Below, in pieces: positions 1 to 7,049 of a stretch of 14,768 nucleotides of DNA. Both the position numbers and the translations under genes were made by a program. The stretch spans positions 1-14,768 of the forward strand of contig JALWUB010000342.1 in NCBI GenBank assembly GCA_026993275.1. The letters run 5' to 3'. Source of the DNA: Robiginitomaculum sp. GTDB taxonomy: Bacteria > Pseudomonadota > Alphaproteobacteria > Caulobacterales > Maricaulaceae. Position 1 is the stretch's first letter. Each line of letters opens with the position of its first letter. The notes below the pieces were generated by a model that worked only from the letters and a program-made list of their open reading frames with translations, was not told the DNA's origin and searched no databases.

Positions 1-464
1 AGCAGGGCTTTGTCAGCGATGGCAATGACCAGGATGCGCGCGAGGACATGTTCCCCAGCCGCGTTGCCATCTATAACGACAATGACCTTGTGGCCACGGA
101 CAAGACCACGGCGGACGACAATTTTGATCCCAGCCATCCGCTCTACAAGGCCATCCGGAAAATGGCCAGTCTCTATCATGAACACGAGGCGCTGCGCCGT
201 GGCCGCCAGGTGCTGCGGCTGACCGAGAAGGATGGCGGCCTGATTGCCTTTTCACGCATTCTGCCAGGCCGCGGCGAATATCTTGTGGTCATCAACAGCC
301 GCGCCGAGTCGCGCAAGGTCAATGTCGAGGTGGCGCCGCAATCACGGCACTTTGAAAGCATTTATGGCGCCTGCGCCAATGAAGTCAGCGCCCGGGGCAG
401 CTATCCGGTGGGCATTGAAGGCTTCGGCATCAGGATTTGCCATGCCCAGGTGGCCGCTCCATGA
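1..464 (+). CDS. GH13 alpha-amylase-like glycosidase, C-terminal fragment
   Basis: The reading frame is open from the left edge (first full codon at base 3) to the TGA at 462-464, giving the last 153 residues. It starts with QGFVSDGNDQDAREDMFPSR, a segment typical of the region after the last catalytic motif of GH13 alpha-amylases. It continues through a short helix (HPLYKAIRKMASLYHEHEALRRG) and then a small beta-rich domain (GGLIAFSRI, GEYLVVINSR, IEGFGIRI) resembling the C-terminal beta-sandwich of this family. The catalytic TIM barrel lies outside the window, so the exact specificity cannot be judged. The stop codon overlaps the ATG of the alpha-glucosidase downstream (ATGA), so the two are co-transcribed and probably translationally coupled. 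The likely role is cleaving longer alpha-1,4-glucans to maltodextrins for the next enzyme. Family assignment is good; substrate is inferred from context. Confidence 0.8.
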   Translation, partial: QGFVSDGNDQDAREDMFPSRVAIYNDNDLVATDKTTADDNFDPSHPLYKAIRKMASLYHEHEALRRGRQVLRLTEKDGGLIAFSRILPGRGEYLVVINSRAESRKVNVEVAPQSRHFESIYGACANEVSARGSYPVGIEGFGIRICHAQVAAP

Positions 465-2125
465 ATTTGCCGCTGGCCGAGCCCCCCGTGCAGACCAAGA
501 CCGATCAGCCCGCCAGCGGCCAAGAATGGTGGCGCGGCGCGGTGATTTACCAGATCTATCCGCGCAGTTTCAAGGACAGCAATGGCGATGGCATTGGCGA
601 CTTGCGCGGCTGTATCGAAGGCCTCGATTATGTCGCCGCGCTGGGTGTTGACGGGATCTGGATTTCGCCGTTCTTCACCTCGCCGATGAAGGATTTTGGC
701 TATGACGTGGCCGATTATTGCGATGTGGATCCGGTCTTTGGCACGCTTCAGGACTTTGACGAACTGACCGCCAAGGCCCACAGGCTTGGGCTCAAGGTCA
801 TCATTGACCAGGTCTATTCGCACACCTCCGACGCGCACCCCTGGTTTCAGCAAAGCCGCCAGGGGCGGGATGCGGACAAGGCGGACTGGTATGTCTGGGC
901 CGATGCCGGCGCCGATGGCGGCCCGCCCAATAACTGGCTTTCCGTGTTTGGCGGCCCGGCCTGGAGCTGGGACGACCAGCGCCAGCAATATTATCTGCAC
1001 AATTTCCTGCCCAGCCAGCCCGATCTGAATGTGCGCAATCGCGCCGTGCAGGACGCCTTGCTGGATGTGGCCCGCTTCTGGCTCGACCGCGGCGTGGACG
1101 GCTTCCGCTTGGACGCCATCAATTTTGCCATGCATGACCCGCTGTTGCGCGACAATCCCCCCGCTCCGCCCCGGGCGCACACGCCAGCGCGCGCCTATGA
1201 CCTGCAAGATCATGTCCATAACCAGTCCCATGCCGACATCCCGGCCTTTCTGGAGCGCATCCGCGCCGTCACCGACCGCTATGGCGCCGCCTTTACCGTG
1301 GCCGAGGTTGGCGGGCCGGAACCGCTGGCAGAGATGAAAGCCTTCACCCGTGGCGGCAGGCGGCTCAATTCCGCCTACAGCTTCGATTTCCTTTATGCCG
1401 ACGCCCTGACGCCGCAAAAACTGAAGGAGACCTTGCAGCAATGGACAGGTGATGCCGGCGAGGGCTGGCCGTCCTGGGCATTTTCCAATCATGATGCGCC
1501 GCGGGCCTTGAGCCGCTGGCATGATGGCACGGACCCCGGCCATTACGCCAAGATGGCGGCGATGCTGCTGCTCAGCCTGCGCGGCAATGTGTTTCTCTAT
1601 CAGGGCGAGGAATTGGGGCTGGAGCAGGCGCACCTGACCTTCGAGCAGTTAAAGGACCCCGAGGCAATTGCCAACTGGCCGCAAACGCTGGGCCGCGATG
1701 GCGCACGCACGCCCATGCCGTGGCGCGATGATGATGCGCATGCCGGGTTTACCACCGGCCAGCCCTGGCTGCCCATTGACCCGCGGCACCGGAAAAAGGC
1801 CATCTCTCTGGAGGAACAAGACCCGGATTCGGTGCTCAATCTGGTGCGGGCAATGATCCGGCTTCGCCGGGGCAGCGCCGCCTTGCGCCTGGGCGGTTTC
1901 ACCGTGGTGCCGGCCCCGGAGCCGCTGTTTGCCTTTCTGCGGGAGCATGATGATGAGCGCCTGCTGTGCGCCTTCAATCTGGGCGCGCAAGCCCTTGCAT
2001 GGCAGCCGCCGCACAGCGCTGGCGCCAGCCTGCTTTTGCAAAACCGGTCCGGGCATGAGCGGCTGGACAGGCTGGAGCCTTTTGGCGCCTTTATCGCCCG
2101 GCTGGCGCCTGCACCGGCCTCATGA
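461..2125 (+). CDS. GH13 alpha-glucosidase (oligo-alpha-glucosidase type)
   Basis: A complete 554-residue enzyme, the usual length for bacterial GH13 alpha-glucosidases. The family regions can be read in order: the N-terminal WWRGAVIYQIYPRSFKDSNGD; region I at residues 115-122 (IDQVYSHT, with D116 and H121); region II GFRLDA with nucleophile D218; region III TVAEVG with acid/base E282; and region IV FSNHD with transition-state stabiliser D345. The QGEELGLE and ARTPMPW segments that follow are also typical. It should release glucose from the non-reducing ends of maltose and short maltodextrins. No signal peptide is seen, so it is probably cytoplasmic. I chose the ATG at 461 because it overlaps the upstream TGA; a TTG at 437 in the same frame would add 8 residues but is less likely. 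The 3' end overlaps the end of the convergent lacI-type gene by 6 bp, leaving no room for an ordinary terminator between them. Confidence 0.93.
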   Translation: MNLPLAEPPVQTKTDQPASGQEWWRGAVIYQIYPRSFKDSNGDGIGDLRGCIEGLDYVAALGVDGIWISPFFTSPMKDFGYDVADYCDVDPVFGTLQDFDELTAKAHRLGLKVIIDQVYSHTSDAHPWFQQSRQGRDADKADWYVWADAGADGGPPNNWLSVFGGPAWSWDDQRQQYYLHNFLPSQPDLNVRNRAVQDALLDVARFWLDRGVDGFRLDAINFAMHDPLLRDNPPAPPRAHTPARAYDLQDHVHNQSHADIPAFLERIRAVTDRYGAAFTVAEVGGPEPLAEMKAFTRGGRRLNSAYSFDFLYADALTPQKLKETLQQWTGDAGEGWPSWAFSNHDAPRALSRWHDGTDPGHYAKMAAMLLLSLRGNVFLYQGEELGLEQAHLTFEQLKDPEAIANWPQTLGRDGARTPMPWRDDDAHAGFTTGQPWLPIDPRHRKKAISLEEQDPDSVLNLVRAMIRLRRGSAALRLGGFTVVPAPEPLFAFLREHDDERLLCAFNLGAQALAWQPPHSAGASLLLQNRSGHERLDRLEPFGAFIARLAPAPAS

Positions 2126-3136
2126 GCCGCACGATTCGCGCACAATCAGCTCGGTGGGCAGGAATTCCGATTGCAACGCACCGGTCGCATCGGCCTTGAG
2201 CAGTTTGGAAATCATCAGCCGCCCGGCCATGTCCATGTTCTGGGAAATGGTGGTCAGGGACGGACGGCTGTAGGCCGCCAGCGCCACATTGTCATAGCCC
2301 ACCACGGAGACATCGCCGGGGACGGACAGCCCGGCGCGCATCAAGGCCCTGATGGCCCCAAGCGCAATCAGGTCGCTGGCGGCGAAAATGCCATCAAAGG
2401 CAATCTTGCGGGCCAACAGCGCATCCACCGCGGCCTCGGCCGATTCGATCTCGAAATGCGCCGGCAGGGTCAGGGACGGGTCGGGCCGCAGCCCGGCGCG
2501 TTCATGGGCCTGCTGATAGCCCTGATAGCGCTGCATCGCCTCGGTCGCGCGGGTATCGCCAAAAAAGGCAATGCGGCGGCGGCCCAGGCGGATCAGATGC
2601 GCGGTGGCGCGCTCCCCGCCCTTGGCATTGTCGGTGCCGATGGAGCAATATTTCTGACCGGGCAGGCTGCCGCCCCAGACAATGAAACGGTGCTCGGTTT
2701 CCGCCAGCCGGTTCAGATGCTGGTGCAAGGAGCTTTGGCCAAGAAAAATAACCCCGTCTGCCCGGCTGCTGTTCATCAGCGCGCTCAGATCGTCAAGGCT
2801 GGCCGGGTCGATATGCGACAGCAGCAGGTCGCACGAACTGTTGCGCGCCGCCTCGACAATGCCGCCAATAAGCTCCTCGAAAAACGGATCGGCGATTTTT
2901 CCGGTGCGGCCCTGGGGCCGGGGAATCGCCACCATCAGGGTCGCTAGGGCGCTGCTCAGCGCTGTCGGCATTGAGGGGCGGAAAGGGTAATTGTGCTCCT
3001 GCGCCAGCCGCCACAAGCGCCGTTTGGTTTCCAGATTGACCAGCGGGCTGTCATTGAGGGCGCGCGACACCGTCGCCGCCGACACCCCGGCCATGCGCGC
3101 CAGGTCCTCCAGTCTGATGGCCCGCCTTTCAGCCAA
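2120..3136 (-). CDS. LacI-family transcriptional regulator of the maltose cluster
   Basis: A 338-residue LacI/GalR regulator. The N-terminal HTH reads IRLEDLARMAGVSAATVSRA, followed by a hinge and a periplasmic-binding-protein-like effector domain that ends in the characteristic PTELIVRESC. The frame can be extended to an ATG at 3163 (347 aa), but that ATG has no Shine-Dalgarno sequence. A TTG at 3136 has AGGGAGG five bases upstream and gives the usual short lead-in before the HTH, so I prefer it. With that start the gene overlaps the transporter's stop by 8 bp (TTGGCTGA); with the ATG the overlap is 35 bp. Either way it is the second gene of an operon with the symporter. It probably represses the cluster until maltose or a derivative is bound; the effector is inferred from neighbours and is not visible in the sequence. 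Confidence 0.9.
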   Translation of the reverse strand: MAERRAIRLEDLARMAGVSAATVSRALNDSPLVNLETKRRLWRLAQEHNYPFRPSMPTALSSALATLMVAIPRPQGRTGKIADPFFEELIGGIVEAARNSSCDLLLSHIDPASLDDLSALMNSSRADGVIFLGQSSLHQHLNRLAETEHRFIVWGGSLPGQKYCSIGTDNAKGGERATAHLIRLGRRRIAFFGDTRATEAMQRYQGYQQAHERAGLRPDPSLTLPAHFEIESAEAAVDALLARKIAFDGIFAASDLIALGAIRALMRAGLSVPGDVSVVGYDNVALAAYSRPSLTTISQNMDMAGRLMISKLLKADATGALQSEFLPTELIVRESCGS

Positions 3137-4685
3137 TCTGCCCTCCCTGTGTTCCGCCCCCATGCCCGGGGGTTTCTGTCATGCCCGCCCTGCCAGGGGG
3201 ACGCACCCATGCCACGGCGAGCGCCGCCAGGACAAGAAAAGACCCGCCCAGAACCATGACCTTGACCGGGTCATTGCCCAGAAACGCGCGCGCCACCGGC
3301 CCCATGGTGCCAGACACCATGATTTGCGGCAAGGTAATGAAAAAATTGAAGATGCCCATATAGACACCCAGCTTTTTGGGGGGCAGTGCATCGATCAGCA
3401 GGGCATAGGGCAGGCTCAGAACCGAAGCCCAGGCCATGCCAACCCCCACCATGGACAGCAATAACAGCCACGGGCCGGTTAACACCGCCACCGACGCCAG
3501 CCCCAGCCCGCCCGCGGCCAGGTTGAGCGCATGCAACAGCCTGCGCCCGAAAAGCCTGGCCAGGCGCGGCAAGAACAGGCCGTAAACGGCCGCCACGCCA
3601 TTATAGACGGCAAACATCACCCCGACCCAATTGGCCCCGGCATTGTAGGCGTCACTCGCCGGATCGGCCGCGCCAAAGGCGTGCGCCGTCACCGCCGGAG
3701 TGGTGTAGATCCACATCACGAAAAACCCGGCCCAGGAGAAAAACTGCACGACCGCCAGCCGCCGCATCATTTTGGGCATGGCCACCAGATCCGCCAGAAT
3801 GGCGCTGAAAAAATTGGCGGTCCTGCCCGCCCTGACCAGGTGGCTGTTGACGAAAAACGCAATCCCCAGAAACACCAGCGCACCGCCCAGCACATAAAAC
3901 TGCTTGTCCGCATCAAGCCCGTAAACCAGGGCGTTGACGAGCACGCCTGCCGCCGCAAACACCAGGCCGGCCCTGGCGTAACGCGCCGGCGGCCAGGCCA
4001 GGATATCCGCTGCCTGAACGGCGCCGCCCGCCCCCTCTTCCCCGTCAAAGGCCGCCATTTGCTCCGGCGAATATTCGCGGGTTGTCAGCACCGTCCAGCC
4101 AATCGCCGCAAACAGGGCCGCCGCGCCAATGAAGAAGGACAGCCGGACAGCATCGGGCACAACACCCGGCGGCGCCGTATTCGAAACCCCAAAGACATTG
4201 CTCAGCACCCAGGGAGCCATGGAGGCAAGCAGGGCGCCCGCGCCAATGAACACGCTTTGCAGGGCAAAGCCTGCCGTGCGCTGGCGCGCCGGCAGCAAAT
4301 CGCCGACAACAGCGCGGAACGGCTCCATGGAAATGTTGATGGAGGCATCCAGAACCCACAGGCTCAAGGCCGCCACCCACAAATAGGGCGCCAGCGGCAT
4401 GACAATCAGCGCCGCCACGGTGAGCACCGCGCCGGCCAGGAAATAGGGGCGGCGGCGCCCCAGCCAGGTCCAGGTCCGGTCGCTGAAATGGCCCACCAGC
4501 GGCTGCACCAGCAGACCGGTCACCGGCCCGGCGATCCACAGGATCGGCAAGCTGTCCACAGAAGCGCCCAGGCTCTGAAAAATCCGGCTGACATTGGCGC
4601 CCTGCAGGGCAAAGCCGATCTGGATGCCAAAAAACCCGAACGACATGTTCCAGATCTGCCAGAAACTCAAATCAGGCTTGCGCAT
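3129..4685 (-). CDS. GPH/SUT-type sugar:cation symporter (MFS), probable maltose transporter
   Basis: A 518-residue inner-membrane protein with about twelve hydrophobic segments, separated by short charged loops and one longer cytoplasmic loop in the middle ([18 protein letters not shown]). The N-terminus, [20 protein letters not shown] then [16 protein letters not shown], is typical of the SLC45-like maltose/sucrose transporters found in alphaproteobacterial maltose clusters. The loop between TM2 and TM3 holds GHFSDR (65-70) and GRRRP (76-80), the family's form of MFS motif A. I chose the ATG at 4685, preceded by GAGGGGCGGGG, over a TTG at 4733 that would add 16 residues. The role is proton-coupled uptake of maltose or short maltodextrins from the periplasm for the cytoplasmic glucosidases encoded opposite. 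First gene of an operon with the LacI-type regulator. Confidence 0.88.
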   Translation of the reverse strand: MRKPDLSFWQIWNMSFGFFGIQIGFALQGANVSRIFQSLGASVDSLPILWIAGPVTGLLVQPLVGHFSDRTWTWLGRRRPYFLAGAVLTVAALIVMPLAPYLWVAALSLWVLDASINISMEPFRAVVGDLLPARQRTAGFALQSVFIGAGALLASMAPWVLSNVFGVSNTAPPGVVPDAVRLSFFIGAAALFAAIGWTVLTTREYSPEQMAAFDGEEGAGGAVQAADILAWPPARYARAGLVFAAAGVLVNALVYGLDADKQFYVLGGALVFLGIAFFVNSHLVRAGRTANFFSAILADLVAMPKMMRRLAVVQFFSWAGFFVMWIYTTPAVTAHAFGAADPASDAYNAGANWVGVMFAVYNGVAAVYGLFLPRLARLFGRRLLHALNLAAGGLGLASVAVLTGPWLLLLSMVGVGMAWASVLSLPYALLIDALPPKKLGVYMGIFNFFITLPQIMVSGTMGPVARAFLGNDPVKVMVLGGSFLVLAALAVAWVRPPGRAGMTETPGHGGGTQGGQIG

Positions 4686-4702
4686 GCCCCGCCCCTCTTG
4701 TT

Positions 4703-4719
4703 TTTGCATTTGTTGCAAA
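4703..4719. promoter_or_regulatory. 17-bp inverted repeat, candidate LacI-type operator
   Basis: On the - strand this reads TTTGCAACAAATGCAAA: perfect 6-bp arms around a 5-bp centre. It lies 18 to 34 bases upstream of the symporter ATG, where a repressor would block transcription or elongation. The operon encodes a LacI-family protein, which makes it the natural reader of the site. It differs from the classical LacI operator in having an odd-length centre without a CG step, so the link is an inference from position and symmetry only. Confidence 0.4.
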
Positions 4720-4937
4720 TCTTGGCAGAACAAGACCGTCCTGTCGAGAGGGGGTCCTTCAGATGCGTGAAATTATTATCATATTTTCAAATGACTAGAA
4801 TGTTTCAGCATGGCAGAAAGAATAGCAATTTTCTGTAATTTTCAAACGCGACTGGTCTGAAAAATTGTCAGGGACAGCCTTTGCAGCACCGGCCGCATCC
4901 CCAGGCTCAGACGCCTAATTCTCTCCCTTGCCAGCGC
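4720..4937. other. Intergenic region between maltose operon and IS5 remnant
   Basis: No convincing gene is seen. The left half (about 4765-4860) is much more AT-rich than the surroundings and should hold the promoter of the symporter operon, but I could not pick clear -35/-10 boxes with good spacing. From about 4870 the DNA becomes GC-rich again up to the IS5 remnant. In related clusters a TonB-dependent receptor gene usually starts near here in the opposite direction; none is present. Confidence 0.4.
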
Positions 4938-5171
4938 TCACTCCCACACACCGGCTTTGGTCCAACGGGTGAACCGCTTGTGAACGGTTTTCCATTTTCC
5001 ATACCTCTCCGGCAGGCCGTGCCAGTGAGCGCCCGAGCGCAAAACCCACAAGACACCGTTCACAAACAACCGGTTATCGGCACCGCTCCGGCCCGGATTA
5101 CCTGCCTTGCCCGGCAACAAGGGTGCAATGCGTTCCCATTGACCAGCCGTTAGTTCGTAACATTTGACCAT
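4938..5171 (-). pseudogene. IS5-family transposase orfA, truncated
   Basis: The 77-residue frame starts MVKCYELTAGQWERIAPLLP and contains GRSGADNRLFVNGVLWVLRSGAHWHGLPERYGKWKTVHKRF, the conserved N-terminal (DUF4096-type) region of IS5/IS427 transposases. The ATG is well supported by GGAGG six bases upstream. The recognisable protein stops at TKAGVWE and a TGA follows at once; in intact relatives the sequence continues for about 50 residues more and a second frame supplies the DDE catalytic domain. Only a non-functional N-terminal piece is left here. Confidence 0.8.
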
Positions 5172-5253
5172 AAAAGACCTCCGGATTTAGTGAAACTGGA
5201 GACCTGTGAACCACATCAAAACTGATTTGTGAATCCTGATTGTCCACAGACCC
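4938..5253 (-). mobile_element. IS5-family (IS427-like) insertion sequence, 5' end only
   Basis: The remnant contains one terminal end and the start of the transposase gene. Read on the - strand it begins at about 5253 with GGGTCTGTGGACAATCAGG, a terminal sequence of the style seen in IS427-group elements, and runs into the transposase start at 5171. No second terminal repeat matching this end is visible to the left, so the rest of the element has been lost. The outer edge coincides with a CTAG (5253-5256), the target reported for some relatives such as IS870. The left limit of the remnant is approximate. Confidence 0.65.
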
Positions 5254-5257
5254 TAGT

Positions 5258-6301
5258 TGTTTAGTCCCAGGGTGTGATGGTCTACTATTCTGTGATCATC
5301 GAAAGGAAGCACTATGGGACAAATTCTTCACGGGAGCGCCAAGACCACGCACGCGGTCCGAGCGCTCATACAGCGATCGAAAGCTTCGAACGCGGCGTTG
5401 AGCCGGGAGCTTGGCATCAACGTCAAGACCGTTGCCAAGTGGCGCAAGCGGGATAGCGTTCAAGATGCGGCAATGGGCCCGAAAGAGGCGCATTCCACCG
5501 TTCTGAGCATCGAAGAGGAGGCCGTGATCGTGGCGTTCCGGCGTCATACTCTGCTGCCGCTGGATGATTGCCTCTATGCGCTGCAGCCCAGCATTCCGCG
5601 CCTGACGCGGTCGTCGCTGCACCGCTGCCTGCAGCGGCACGGGATCAGCCGCCTGCCGGAGGTCGAAGGTGACAAGCCGAAGATCGTAGCCGGATAAGCA
5701 AACGATCCAGTGAATCGTTTGCCTGGCGAAGGGTTCAAGCGCTACCCGATCGGGTATTTCCATGCCGACATCGCGGAAGTCCGCATCGCGGAGAGCAAAA
5801 TCCGCCTGTTCGTAGCCATCGACCGGACCTCCAAGTTCGCTTATGTCGAGTTGCACGAACGCGCCGGCAAGATGGCGGCGGCCCAATTCCTGCGCAACCT
5901 GATTGCCGCGGTGCCCTACAGGATCCACACGATCCTGACCGACAACGGCATCCAGTTCACCAATCGCAAGCAGGAGACGTCAGCCTTTGAACATATCTTC
6001 GACCGCGTCTGCCGCAAGAATGGCATCGATCATCGGCTGACAAAAGTGAACCACCCCTGGACCAACGGCCAGGTCGAGCGGATGAACCGGACGATCAAGG
6101 AGGCGACGGTGAAACGCTATCATTACGGCACGCATGCTCAGCTGGAAACGCATCTCAACGACTTTATCGCAGCCTACAATTACGCGCGCCGCCTGAAGGC
6201 GCTGCAGGGCCTGACGCTATTCGAATATATCTGCAAAATCTGGACATCAGAGCCGGAACGGTTCATTGTCAACCCAACCCATCACACCCTGGGACTAAAC
6301 A
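5258..6301 (+). mobile_element. IS481-family insertion sequence with perfect 23-bp terminal repeats
   Basis: The left end 5258-5280 (starting TGTTTAGTCCCAGGG) and the right end 6279-6301 are perfect inverted copies of 23 bp, with TG...CA termini. The flanks are CCTAGT (5252-5257) and CCTAGC (6302-6307), which fits the 6-bp NCTAGN duplication known for IS481 of Bordetella pertussis, with one mismatch in the outermost base. The element is 1044 bp and carries a single transposase frame interrupted by one stop. It abuts the IS5 remnant on its left and the truncated gene of the integrative element on its right. Confidence 0.85.
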
Positions 6302-6306
6302 CCTAG
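5314..6306 (+). pseudogene. IS481-family transposase with an internal in-frame stop
   Basis: Two frames in the same phase (5314-5697 and from 5698 to 6306) together make a normal IS481 transposase of about 330 residues. The N-terminal part has a helix-turn-helix (ASNAALSRELGINVKTVAKW). The C-terminal part is the rve/DDE domain: D152 in HADIAEV, D210 in LTDNGIQF and E255 in NGQVERMN, counting through the stop. The start ATG has GGAAG upstream. The frame is broken by a TAA at 5695-5697, within a stretch (IVAG-stop-ANDPVNRLPGEG) absent from the relatives I recall and containing a hairpin. A GTG at 5710 could start the catalytic half alone. The final stop TAG (6304-6306) lies outside the element, in the target duplication. 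Probably inactive unless the stop is read through. Confidence 0.85.
5698..5722. repeat. 25-bp hairpin element inserted in the transposase gene
   Basis: Perfect 9-bp arms GCAAACGAT (5698-5706) and ATCGTTTGC (5714-5722) flank the loop CCAGTGA. The sequence includes GAATC, a GANTC site of the CcrM methyltransferase. It falls exactly where the transposase frame departs from its family and gains a stop codon, so it looks like a short palindromic insertion. Palindromes of similar sequence are, as I recall, dispersed in many alphaproteobacterial genomes; no second copy is seen in this window. Confidence 0.55.
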
Positions 6307-6783
6307 CGCCTCCCGAACCCTTTCACATGAGAACGGCTTGCATCCCCGGTATGTATTGCGGTTCAGGCTCACCCCGGCAAAACGCCCGTCTGCAGCGGCC
6401 AGCAACAGATCGACCGTCATCGAATTTGCCACCCTTGAGGCCTTCGCATCCAGCCCAAGACCAAGCAGGTCGGAGTAATCAACCCGGGGGCGCCATCGCT
6501 TTGACAGGGGCCTGTCAGGCGTGCTGGCAATCCTGCGCTGATGGTCCCTGAGTTCGGCATCCGTGAGGCGGCGCGCGGGTGGCGGCGTCAAGCCGTCTGC
6601 CCATGCCAGGGCCGTGTCATAACCGCCATTCGAATTGGCAGGCTGCGGCTTTTCCTGGCTTGTTCCGGATGCCTCCTTGGCGTATCGTTTTTCTTCCAAC
6701 GCTTTTGCTTGAGCCGCAAAATCTGGATTGGAAGCCCGCCCGGATTGCCCCCGTGGCGGGTTTCTTCTTTTGCGGGCCATCAT
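6295..6783 (-). CDS. Unrecognised protein of the integrative element, 3' end replaced by IS
   Basis: A 162-residue frame that I do not recognise. It begins MMARKRRNPPRGQSGRASNP, very basic and polar, then has a probably disordered stretch rich in K, E, S, N and P. A better-ordered half follows (LTDAELRDHQRRIASTPDRP, then SNSMTVDLLL-like hydrophobic helix and NRNTYRGCKPFSCERVREAL). The start overlaps the stop of the upstream HTH gene (ATGA), so the two form one transcription unit. Its stop codon TAG (6295-6297) lies inside the IS481 terminal repeat and the codon before it also comes from the IS, so the natural C-terminus has been lost or altered. The gene content around it suggests a role in element maintenance or mobilisation, but nothing in the sequence shows which. 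Confidence 0.6.
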   Translation of the reverse strand: MMARKRRNPPRGQSGRASNPDFAAQAKALEEKRYAKEASGTSQEKPQPANSNGGYDTALAWADGLTPPPARRLTDAELRDHQRRIASTPDRPLSKRWRPRVDYSDLLGLGLDAKASRVANSMTVDLLLAAADGRFAGVSLNRNTYRGCKPFSCERVREALGV

Positions 6784-6959
6784 CCCGCCTTAGGCAGAGA
6801 CTGGATGAATGCCTCCAGCTCCTCCATGAGGATCAGGGTGCGCTTGCCGACCTTGCGCGGTGTGAGCTTGCCCTGTTCAAAAAGCCGGTAGAGCGTCGTT
6901 CGGCCAACGCCGATGATTCTGGTCGCCTCGGGAATGGTGACCGCGAGTTTGTCTGACAT
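6780..6959 (-). CDS. AlpA/excisionase-type small HTH DNA-binding protein
   Basis: A 59-residue protein read directly from the sequence: MSDKLAVTIPEATRIIGVGR, then TTLYRLFEQGKLTPRKVGKR and TLILMEELEAFIQSLPKAG. This is a classic single winged-helix (HTH_17, MerR-like excisionase) fold: helix PEATRIIG, recognition helix GRTTLYRLFEQG, wing TPRKVGKRTLI, final helix MEELEAFIQSL. Such proteins act as excision-directionality factors or as activators of integrase transcription (AlpA of P4-like elements). The position, beside a tyrosine recombinase and directly upstream of an accessory gene with an ATGA overlap, fits this role. The upstream ribosome-binding site is weak (GCGGAAC). Confidence 0.85.
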   Translation of the reverse strand: MSDKLAVTIPEATRIIGVGRTTLYRLFEQGKLTPRKVGKRTLILMEELEAFIQSLPKAG

Positions 6960-7049
6960 GGTGATGTTCCGCTGGACTTGACGGCCAGCACGCGCTCAGG
7001 GGCGGATCCCTTCGCGCTCCCCATTGTTCACATCAAGTCGTGGAGGTCT

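Noticed and set aside
401..1633. 410-aa open frame on the - strand opposite the alpha-glucosidase
   Set aside because: High-GC shadow of the GH13 gene, whose catalytic motifs are all intact on the + strand.
3531..4838. 435-aa open frame on the + strand opposite the symporter
   Set aside because: Very rich in R, H, Q, G and P with no hydrophobic or family pattern; a mirror of the transporter gene.
4860..4937. A second terminal repeat of the IS5-like element
   Set aside because: No match to the GGGTCTGTGGACA end is found near the left edge of the remnant; GGGACAG at about 4871 is too short and in the wrong setting.
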